Below, one piece after another: positions 20,978-25,458 of a stretch of DNA of 25,458 nucleotides (position 1 is the stretch's first letter; every line of letters begins with the position of its first letter). The position numbers and the translations under genes are program-made. The notes under the pieces were generated by a model. That model was not told the origin of the DNA, made no database searches, and saw only the letters and a program-made list of their open reading frames with translations. Location of the stretch: NCBI GenBank assembly GCA_937928295.1, contig CALEYY010000105.1:1-25458 (forward strand), given 5' to 3'. This DNA is from an uncultured Moraxellaceae bacterium. Lineage in GTDB: Bacteria; Pseudomonadota; Gammaproteobacteria; Pseudomonadales; Moraxellaceae.

Positions 20978-21260
20978 TGAAATCAATTTCACTGAAGACG
21001 AGTACCTTGCCCAAGTTAAGGAACTGGGCGGGTACCTCGCCGTTCGGCGTCTGTCGGACGGTACCATTGCTGCATTGGGCGACCTGATGTTCACTCGGGC
21101 CATCTACATGGGCTGTGACCTGCGTGGATGGAGCCACCGCTTCTGCTTTGCGGATCGCGCACTAGCGGTCGCCAGATTCGCCAGAATCGAAACTGCCAAG
21201 GACGAACCCGCTGGGTTCGTGGCGCGGCGTCCCGAAGTCTGGCCTAGGCTACGTGGCTAG
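20970..21260 (+). CDS. hypothetical protein with an operator in its first codons
   Basis: 96 residues from GTG 20970. Codons 3-8 are a perfect operator copy, giving DEINFT. The C-terminal half is Arg/Ala-rich. No family recognised. No ribosome site is obvious at the start. Confidence 0.55.
   Translation: MNDEINFTEDEYLAQVKELGGYLAVRRLSDGTIAALGDLMFTRAIYMGCDLRGWSHRFCFADRALAVARFARIETAKDEPAGFVARRPEVWPRLRG
20978..20991. promoter_or_regulatory. operator-like palindrome, copy 9 (perfect)
   Basis: TGAAATCAATTTCA, 6 bases after the GTG start at 20970; no -10 nearby. Confidence 0.65.
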
Positions 21261-21275
21261 AGACATCGCCTTACT

Positions 21276-21318
21276 GATGCGTTACTCTACAAATGCCGCA
21301 TCCATTCCAGACAGGAGC
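21276..21318 (+). promoter_or_regulatory. inverted repeat, promoter and start-associated leader
   Basis: GATGCG...CGCATC (21276-21302) encloses TACAAA (21288-21293) and ends one base before the leader ATTCCAGACAGGAGC (21304-21318). ATG 21325 follows. Confidence 0.6.
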
Positions 21319-21324
21319 TTGTGC

Positions 21325-21582
21325 ATGTACTACTTTGTCGAGATGACTGACACCTACGCCGGTGAGGCGAACTACTCGTGGGTCCGCCGCTTCAAGGTGA
21401 AGGCGAAGACCGAGCGCGGTGCGATCACCAAGGTCAACCGGGAAGTGGGGCCGTACCGTCTGAAGAAGGAGTACGACGACGGCAGCACCGTGCGACACAA
21501 TGCCGTTGGGGCGTGTGTCTGCTTCTTCACCGGCATGTGGCACGACAGCCACGCTGACTACAGCAACATCAAGGAAATCTGA
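21325..21582 (+). CDS. hypothetical protein
   Basis: 85 residues. ATG 21325 has proper spacing; GTG 21321 is in another frame. Aromatic beta N-terminus (YYFVEMTDTY), a basic middle (FKVKAKTERGAITKVNREVG) and CVCFFTGMW near the C-terminus. Head of the operon 21325-22834. Function unknown. Confidence 0.65.
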   Translation: MYYFVEMTDTYAGEANYSWVRRFKVKAKTERGAITKVNREVGPYRLKKEYDDGSTVRHNAVGACVCFFTGMWHDSHADYSNIKEI

Positions 21583-21875
21583 TGACCACCACCAACGGTG
21601 ATCGAGCGGCAGCGCTCGTGCGTAACAAGATGGCTCGCGGTCTGGGCGAACTGGCCGGGTACCGGTGCATCACGGCCCGCGACACCAAGTTCCCTGACGC
21701 CGCCGCCGTGTGCATCGCCCTCACGCTCCTCTGCGAGCTTCGGCGGCAGGCACAGGAAAGCCCGGTGACACAGGCGGAGATTCAGGCGGTGATTGACGGG
21801 CTCATGTCCACGTCCGAAGTCGAGGAACGTGAAGGCCCGATGGGCTCCCTGACCTACCATCGCCGGGGGACGTAG
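21582..21875 (+). CDS. hypothetical helical protein
   Basis: 97 residues, TGATG overlap with the previous gene. Helices rich in Ala/Arg/Glu; no motif recognised. Confidence 0.65.
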   Translation: MTTTNGDRAAALVRNKMARGLGELAGYRCITARDTKFPDAAAVCIALTLLCELRRQAQESPVTQAEIQAVIDGLMSTSEVEEREGPMGSLTYHRRGT

Positions 21876-21877
21876 TG

Positions 21878-22126
21878 ATGAGGAACTTCGTGGCGCTGTA
21901 CCGGCTCCCGACACACCGGCAGTCTGACCCGCCGCTGGGTTTCAATTGCCGCGCCCACAACAGCGATCATGCGGAAGCGCAGTGCGAGGAGTCAGTCCCG
22001 CACTGCGAAGTCGTTCTCGTGTCGGAAGGCCCCTCCGTGTCCCTCGCGCTCCAGATGTTCTGGCACCGGGTACCGCAGCCGGTCATTCTGCGGATCAGAC
22101 GCACCCGCACCAAGGTGAACTCATGA
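21878..22126 (+). CDS. hypothetical protein
   Basis: 82 residues. ATG 21878 preferred over GTG 21875 for spacing to GGGGGA. A His/Cys-rich centre (CRAHNSDHAEAQCEE, then HCEV) could bind metal. ATGA overlap with the next gene. Confidence 0.6.
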   Translation: MRNFVALYRLPTHRQSDPPLGFNCRAHNSDHAEAQCEESVPHCEVVLVSEGPSVSLALQMFWHRVPQPVILRIRRTRTKVNS

Positions 22127-22338
22127 ACAAAGCCGACAAGCTGAAGGGCCGTCTCTCCGTGCGGCCGGAAGTACAGCACGTGACCTACCATCGCCAGCCT
22201 ACAGGCTTCGAGCGCAAGCTGGGCTACGGGGCCACCCATTATCGTGACTTCAGCGTCGAGACTGCCTGCCACAGGGGCACCCGCGTCCTGAAGCGTTGGT
22301 TCAAGGCCGAGGATGACGGCTTGCGGTACTACCGGTGA
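22123..22338 (+). CDS. small basic hypothetical protein
   Basis: 71 residues, strongly basic, with VTYHRQPTGFERKLGYGATH in the middle. May contact nucleic acid (inference). Overlaps both neighbours by 4 bases. Confidence 0.6.
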   Translation: MNKADKLKGRLSVRPEVQHVTYHRQPTGFERKLGYGATHYRDFSVETACHRGTRVLKRWFKAEDDGLRYYR

Positions 22339-22544
22339 GGTACGTCAGCGAGAAAGCTGCGGCCGACGCCAAGCTCGACCTCTCCGTGGGTTCGATCCAC
22401 AAGTCGGGCAGCGTCACGGGCATGCAGCAGAACTACGGCTGGCAACGTGGCGGTCAGGTCCGCGTGGGCTCCTACATCTACAACGTGGGTGTTCAGGAGG
22501 TGGAGAGACTTCGTCGCCTGAACCTCCTCCGGGGCGAGTCGTGA
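22335..22544 (+). CDS. small hypothetical protein
   Basis: 69 residues, GTG start in a GTGA overlap. Gly-rich beta centre (NYGWQRGGQVRVGSYIY). No family recognised. Confidence 0.6.
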   Translation: MRYVSEKAAADAKLDLSVGSIHKSGSVTGMQQNYGWQRGGQVRVGSYIYNVGVQEVERLRRLNLLRGES

Positions 22545-22834
22545 TCGAGACCCTACGCAGGGTTCTGGCCGATCTCAAGGATCGCGGGGCCGTGCCCAAG
22601 ACCGTCAAGCTCAGGGACGGCAAGGTCACCCTGTACTTCGACGCCGAGGTTCCGGTGGACGCCTTCAAGTACCTGCTCTTCTATGGCTTCCGTGGCCTCG
22701 CCGAGCGGCACGCCTACCGACACGATGGGGTAGTGGGGGCGCTCAGGGCTTCGCAGGGCGCACTGGCGGCGGCAGGCCTACCTCCGACCGCACCGGGAAG
22801 ACTTGAGGGCCTGTACGGCTCTCCTAGCGCCTGA
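22541..22834 (+). CDS. hypothetical protein
   Basis: 97 residues, GTG 22541 in a GTGA overlap. N-terminal helix plus beta hairpin (VKLRDGKVTLYFDAEVP), then Ala/Gly-rich. Last gene of the operon; an operator follows 1 base after its stop. Confidence 0.62.
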   Translation: MIETLRRVLADLKDRGAVPKTVKLRDGKVTLYFDAEVPVDAFKYLLFYGFRGLAERHAYRHDGVVGALRASQGALAAAGLPPTAPGRLEGLYGSPSA

Positions 22835-22835
22835 T

Positions 22836-22849
22836 TGAAACCGATTTCA
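22836..22849. promoter_or_regulatory. operator-like palindrome, copy 10
   Basis: TGAAACCGATTTCA, one arm mismatch, between two genes: 1 base after a stop and 4 bases before ATG 22854. Same stop-plus-TTGAAA context as copy 2. Confidence 0.6.
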
Positions 22850-22853
22850 AACC

Positions 22854-23258
22854 ATGCCCCGCCAGATCAGACTCAGACGCACTGAGGCCGTCAAGGATAC
22901 GCTGGAGGCGATCTTCGGAACCACAGCCTATCCCTTCCGTGTCGGGGAGGAGATGGTCATGTGGGTCCTCTGGTACAACAAGCGCAAGCTGGCCTTCAGC
23001 CCTAGCGGTGCGTTCTACGGATGCGGACCTAACCCGAAGAACTTCTCTCTGCGGGAGGCGGAAGCGTCCAGACAGCAGATAGATGAACTGGTACATCGCG
23101 CAGACACTGCCTTCTACGCGACGGCTAGGAGCGTACCGCCTGCGCATCACGACAAGGCCACCACGGAACTGGTTAGCCTATCCAAGCCACCCGCACCCAC
23201 CAGAAAGCGTGCCAAGCAAGGCGGGCGGTCTGGGGACAGAGACTGGTACCTAGACTGA
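22854..23258 (+). CDS. hypothetical protein with basic tail
   Basis: 134 residues. A globular first half with aromatic strands (MVMWVLWYNKRKLAF) and a Lys/Arg/Gly-rich C-terminus (TRKRAKQGGRSGDRDW) that looks disordered. No Shine-Dalgarno; the operator occupies that position. No family recognised. Confidence 0.6.
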   Translation: MPRQIRLRRTEAVKDTLEAIFGTTAYPFRVGEEMVMWVLWYNKRKLAFSPSGAFYGCGPNPKNFSLREAEASRQQIDELVHRADTAFYATARSVPPAHHDKATTELVSLSKPPAPTRKRAKQGGRSGDRDWYLD

Positions 23259-23464
23259 TGAAACTTGCTTACGACATAAAGCTGAAGCGGCCCGCCTGCG
23301 TTCTCGTAGCGGCCGGGATGGGTGCCTGCACTAAGGCGGCGGGGAGGTTCCCTGTAGAAACATGGCTACTGCACCCTACTCCTGACATGGCCGTCTACGA
23401 AACCAGTGAGGTACAACTGGAATACCTCGTAAGGAAAGCGCGGGAGGATGTGAAAGAGAATTAA
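23258..23464 (+). CDS. small hypothetical protein
   Basis: 68 residues, TGATG overlap with the preceding gene. CVLVAAGMGACTKA in the N-terminal half, acidic C-terminal helix. Last gene before the AT-rich island. Confidence 0.58.
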   Translation: MKLAYDIKLKRPACVLVAAGMGACTKAAGRFPVETWLLHPTPDMAVYETSEVQLEYLVRKAREDVKEN

Positions 23465-23675
23465 GTGGGCGGGGCGGGTAGGAAAAGATAAAAAGAATAA
23501 GGAATGTGCGTTCTACTTGTGTTATGGAAATCCCTACCTCGCAGCTGATTTTCTCTGGTGAATCAAGTTGTATTGTGCCCCTATAGTGTCATTGTGTCAT
23601 TGTGATTCATTGGACTTGGCAATTGTTATAAACTATTATTTTCCCTGTATCCATTGATCCTGTAGTGTCAAAATC
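23465..23675 (+). promoter_or_regulatory. AT-rich control region upstream of the ribbon-helix-helix gene
   Basis: 211 bases clearly richer in A+T than the surroundings. GTGTCATT is directly repeated at 23586-23593 and 23594-23601, with a related GTGATTCATT at 23602-23611. TAGTGTCA recurs at 23584-23591 and 23663-23670, the last 5 bases before the ATG. TATAAACT near 23628-23635 is a possible -10. Short direct repeats beside a ribbon-helix-helix gene suggest autoregulation. Confidence 0.5.
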
Positions 23676-23990
23676 ATGAAATCACCATTTGGTGTATCCA
23701 CCGGCCCCCGCTCTGCCCCGAAAAGTGATGATTCGGAACTGTCATGGGCGGCGAAGCTGCGACGTGATCGTGCGCTCTCTACTCCTCCTATTTCTGCCCC
23801 GCCGCGACCGGCATCTCGACGCGCCAGATCGGCCGGAAGGCCTGCTGAGGATGGAGCCACACGTTGTGTCGTGACGGCCGCGTCTCTACGTCCCGCAGAC
23901 ATCGAACTGGCCCGCGAACTCGGGCTAGGGAATGTGTCACTCGGGCTGCGCACGATCATCGACGCATACCGACGTGCCAACCGCCGCTGA
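23676..23990 (+). CDS. ribbon-helix-helix DNA-binding protein, candidate regulator
   Basis: 104 residues. The first 60 are Arg/Pro/Ser-rich and probably disordered. Residues 63-101 (RCVVTAASL strand, PADIELARELG helix, GNVSLGLRTIIDAYRRA helix) match the ribbon-helix-helix pattern with the LGxGNxSxGLR turn typical of small RHH regulators. Such proteins bind as dimers through the strand, usually to repeated short sites. The TGA stop is the start of a perfect operator copy. No ribosome site is visible, so the start is less certain. Best local candidate for a network regulator, unproven. Confidence 0.62.
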   Translation: MKSPFGVSTGPRSAPKSDDSELSWAAKLRRDRALSTPPISAPPRPASRRARSAGRPAEDGATRCVVTAASLRPADIELARELGLGNVSLGLRTIIDAYRRANRR

Positions 23991-24001
23991 AATCAATTTC
24001 A
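23988..24001. promoter_or_regulatory. operator-like palindrome, copy 11 (perfect)
   Basis: TGAAATCAATTTCA, supplying the stop codon of the ribbon-helix-helix gene. Confidence 0.7.
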
Positions 24002-24006
24002 ATCCA

Positions 24007-24023
24007 CCCCGTGCTGGCACGTG
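24007..24023. repeat. CCCCGTGCTGGCACGTG repeat, copy 3
   Basis: Identical over 17 bases to the copies at 7893 and 7923, here in non-coding DNA. Confidence 0.65.
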
Positions 24024-24062
24024 AGCCTACCTACTTCGTGCTGGTGCTGGATTCTGAATCCA

Positions 24063-24079
24063 CCGGGTGCTGGCACGTG
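24063..24079. repeat. GTGCTGGCACGTG repeat, copy 4 (CCGG variant)
   Basis: CCGGGTGCTGGCACGTG. Like the 24007 copy it is preceded by AATCCA, showing that the repeated unit extends leftwards. Confidence 0.6.
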
Positions 24080-24212
24080 CCCATACTGATTGCCGTGGTG
24101 GTGGGAAGTGGTGCGTGGTGAGTGCTGACGTGCTGGTGGTGCTGGTGCTGCTGGTGGTGGGTGCTGGCCCGCCCTGCGGGGCCGAGATGTGGCGCGGCAC
24201 GTGATCGGCACA

Positions 24213-24263
24213 ACCCTACCTGACAGGGTACAGTTTGAACTCGATTTCATTCCAGAACGGAGA
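24213..24263 (+). promoter_or_regulatory. promoter with operator fused to the start-associated leader
   Basis: ACCCT...AGGGT inverted repeat (24213-24229), -10 TACAGT (24229-24234), operator (24236-24249) and leader ATTCCAGAACGGAGA (24249-24263), GTG 24271. Same fused order as 9056-9097. Confidence 0.65.
24236..24249. promoter_or_regulatory. operator-like palindrome, copy 12
   Basis: TGAACTCGATTTCA, left arm diverged, 1 base downstream of the -10. Confidence 0.6.
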
Positions 24264-24270
24264 ACGCGAA

Positions 24271-24504
24271 GTGAAGGCATACAAGGACGCATACGACAAC
24301 GGCTACCTGTGCGGCGAAGTCGCCCGCGAACTGGGGCAGGACTGCGCTGAGGGATTCGACGCGATGCCGTGGGACTCGCAGGGTGTCAACCCGCATGCGT
24401 GGAGCGAGGCGCAGTTCATCGGCTACAACCAAGGCCTGAGCGGCGATGACAAGTGGACGGAGCGGGCGCTGGACATCTACCTCGACTCGAACTTCTGCAT
24501 CTGA
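24271..24504 (+). CDS. small acidic hypothetical protein
   Basis: 77 residues, acidic, rich in Asp/Glu/Gly and aromatics (YDNGYLCGEVARELG; FIGYNQGLSGDDKW). GTG start set by the leader. Its acidic, DNA-mimic-like composition is only suggestive. Function unknown. Confidence 0.65.
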   Translation: MKAYKDAYDNGYLCGEVARELGQDCAEGFDAMPWDSQGVNPHAWSEAQFIGYNQGLSGDDKWTERALDIYLDSNFCI

Positions 24505-24506
24505 CC

Positions 24507-24641
24507 ATGAACAAGAAATATCGTGTTGCCTTCCGCTACTACACGCCCCTGCGGGCAGCGGTCGAGATCATTCTGGCAATTCATCACAAGCGTGAAGTGC
24601 GGCACCCGCGCGAACTGTATGTACGGGCGGAGAATAACTGA
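24507..24641 (+). CDS. 44-residue basic peptide
   Basis: ATG 24507, 2 bases after the preceding stop. Basic N-terminus, one amphipathic helix (LRAAVEIILAIHHKREV), basic tail. Function unknown; coupling supports it. Confidence 0.5.
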   Translation: MNKKYRVAFRYYTPLRAAVEIILAIHHKREVRHPRELYVRAENN

Positions 24642-24745
24642 GCTATAACGTGGCGCAATAAAGTATAAGTGAGCTATTGCATTCGGCTCACTGGAATGAG
24701 ATGATTCTTTTACGGGCAGCCCGCCCGTGTATTCCATACCGGAGA
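24642..24745 (+). promoter_or_regulatory. promoter region and start-associated leader
   Basis: An AT-richer gap with GAGCTAT repeated (24641-24647 and 24671-24677) and TATAAG (24664-24669) as a possible -10. GGGCAGCCCGCCC is a partial inverted repeat. Leader ATTCCATACCGGAGA is at 24731-24745, before ATG 24752. Confidence 0.5.
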
Positions 24746-24751
24746 CTGAAA

Positions 24752-25129
24752 ATGAGCAAAGTGAAAACCGTTGTGAAGGCCGCTGCGAAGACTGCCGTCA
24801 AGGCTGCGCCGAAGGCCAAGGCCAAGCCTGTCGCCAAGGTGGAGGCGGCTCCCCTGTTCTACGCCACCCTCCTGACCGAGGCGCTGGCGGGCAATTACGG
24901 CGACAGCCTGAAGCGCTACTACAAGCGCGCTGTGGAGAACCACGACGACCAGAAGACCGTGTTCCCGCGCCCTCGCCTGATCGGCAAGCCGCTCCTGAAC
25001 CCCACGGAAGCGGTGGCCTACCTCGAAGCGCACAAGCTGACCAGCATCCCGAGTGCCAACCCGCTGGGCCAGCGCCTGTTCGACGAGATGGCCGTGCAGA
25101 CCGTCGGCGGGCTGAAGTCCCTCCGCTGA
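24752..25129 (+). CDS. protein with Lys/Ala-rich histone-like N-terminus
   Basis: 125 residues. Residues 1-32 are Lys/Ala/Val repeats (AAAKTAVKAAPKAKAK) like histone H1 tails, followed by a helical domain with a basic region (SLKRYYKRAVENHDD). The tail probably binds DNA or RNA non-specifically (inference). Single-gene unit with its own promoter and terminator. Confidence 0.65.
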   Translation: MSKVKTVVKAAAKTAVKAAPKAKAKPVAKVEAAPLFYATLLTEALAGNYGDSLKRYYKRAVENHDDQKTVFPRPRLIGKPLLNPTEAVAYLEAHKLTSIPSANPLGQRLFDEMAVQTVGGLKSLR

Positions 25130-25145
25130 CCGGAGACCCACTGAG

Positions 25146-25168
25146 AGCGCCCTGCGGGGCGCTTTTTT
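25146..25168 (+). terminator. intrinsic terminator
   Basis: AGCGCCC-TGCG-GGGCGCT, perfect 7-bp stem and tetraloop followed by a T-run, 17 bases after the preceding stop. The clearest Rho-independent terminator in the window. Confidence 0.93.
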
Positions 25169-25188
25169 ATTGGACGCTAAATACCCAC

Positions 25189-25356
25189 ATGCACATCAAA
25201 GAAATCACACAACGCTTGCCAACTTTTCGCGCCCAAGTTCGCATTCGGCAACAAGTCATCATCACAGAACTGCAAGCTGCAAACATTACGCAAGCTCGCA
25301 TGTTGTTGCAGCACTTGTATGGCGAAGCAAATGTTGTTTCGCTGCTTGCGGTTTGA
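25189..25356 (+). CDS. 55-residue hypothetical protein of different base composition
   Basis: ATG 25189 to TGA 25356. A basic N-terminus (MHIKEITQRLPTFRAQVRIR) and a long helix rich in Gln/Leu. It lies alone between two terminators, is lower in G+C than its neighbours and has no Shine-Dalgarno. TAAATA at 25178-25183, just upstream, is a possible but unproven promoter element. Confidence 0.5.
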   Translation: MHIKEITQRLPTFRAQVRIRQQVIITELQAANITQARMLLQHLYGEANVVSLLAV

Positions 25357-25372
25357 ATTGCACACTCAAATA

Positions 25373-25404
25373 AAAACCCCACTGTGTTGCCACGATGGGG
25401 TTTT
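25373..25404. terminator. bidirectional terminator
   Basis: AAAACCCCA / TGGGGTTTT, perfect 9-bp stem with A-run on the left and T-run on the right, so it can end transcription from both sides. It lies between a plus-strand gene and a minus-strand gene end. Confidence 0.88.
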
Positions 25405-25418
25405 AGACTTTTAAATCC

Positions 25419-25457
25419 TTAACTGGCTAAGCCAGCGGGGGGATTAGAAGTTGTGTT
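25419..25457 (-). CDS. 3' end of a minus-strand gene (truncated by the window)
   Basis: On the minus strand the frame is open from the window edge to a TAA (25419-25421), giving a C-terminus NTTSNPPAGLAS. This small, Ser/Pro/Gly-rich end is typical of virion proteins (weak inference). The bidirectional terminator immediately downstream supports a convergent gene. Too short to identify. Confidence 0.4.
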   Translation of the reverse strand, partial: NTTSNPPAGLAS

Positions 25458-25458
25458 G

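Larger units (their letters stand above)
24002..24212. other. repeat-rich intergenic region
   Basis: Holds two copies of the GTGCTGGCACGTG repeat (24007 and 24063) and a stretch of GTGCTG/GTGGTG units (about 24123-24165) with two GCTGGTGG octamers. An open frame to TGA 24121 exists but has no ribosome site or plausible start after 23990. I see no gene. Confidence 0.45.

Noticed and set aside
7893..24079. CRISPR array
   Set aside because: Repeats are few, irregularly spaced, partly coding and lack uniform spacers; no cas genes present.
24005..24121. 36-codon gene through the 24007 and 24063 repeats
   Set aside because: No ribosome site, only internal GTG codons as starts, and the sequence is explained by repeats; kept only as a comparison with 17156-17284.
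25178..25183. T4-type late promoter TATAAATA before 25189
   Set aside because: Only TAAATA is present, a common string in AT-rich DNA; mentioned in a finding but not annotated as a promoter.
1..25458. tRNA genes and insertion sequences
   Set aside because: I scanned for T-loop GGTTCGA-type strings; those seen (for example near 22389 and 4978) lie in coding frames without acceptor stems. No transposase or IS-end repeats were seen.

Overview
The window is dense double-stranded DNA bacteriophage sequence, G+C-rich (about 60% by eye) and almost entirely coded on the plus strand. AGGAG Shine-Dalgarno sites, sigma70-like -10 hexamers, ATGA/GTGA start-stop overlaps and the protein families present suggest a phage of a Gram-negative, probably proteobacterial, host. 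That host assignment is inference. I see no integrase, transposase, tRNA, rRNA or CRISPR array.

Layout. (1) 1-866: end of a small-gene operon closed by a strong hairpin terminator. (2) 1035-4535: a CmoA-like methyltransferase, a helix-turn-helix protein that is probably the small terminase, and the large terminase (ATPase plus nuclease), i.e. DNA packaging. (3) 4591-7515: a membrane protein, flavin-dependent thymidylate synthase (ThyX), dCTP deaminase, an Acb2-like anti-CBASS nucleotide sponge, a small conserved protein and an ATP-dependent DNA ligase, i.e. nucleotide supply, DNA sealing and counter-defence. (4) 7558-8295: a virion-like protein of uncertain role. (5) 8341-24641: more than forty small genes in short overlapping operons. 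Most are of unknown function; several match conserved small phage proteins. (6) 23465-24000: an AT-rich island and a ribbon-helix-helix DNA-binding protein. (7) 24752-25458: a Lys/Ala-rich protein, a terminator, a lone 55-codon gene, a bidirectional terminator and the 3' end of a minus-strand gene, so transcription converges at the right edge.

The most striking content is a dispersed control system. A 14-bp palindrome, TGAAAT-NN-ATTTCA, occurs twelve times (six with perfect arms) between 2626 and 24249. It lies at promoters, over ribosome sites, on stop codons and inside genes, like an operator/stoperator network. Separately, at least 17 transcription units carry a near-identical leader, ATTCCAGACAGGAGA, just before the start codon. 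Many of these have an inverted repeat or hairpin immediately upstream. The arrangement recalls the start-associated sequences and stoperators of mycobacteriophages, but in unrelated sequence. A third palindromic repeat, CGTGC-TG-GCACG, occurs in one gene and in two intergenic regions. No gene here can be assigned with certainty as the binding protein; the ribbon-helix-helix protein at 23676-23990 is the best candidate.

Working together, the genes describe a phage that packages DNA with its own terminase, makes dTMP without host ThyA, neutralises cyclic-nucleotide immunity, and expresses a large set of small, probably early, host-interaction genes from many similar promoters that a single DNA-binding protein could coordinate.
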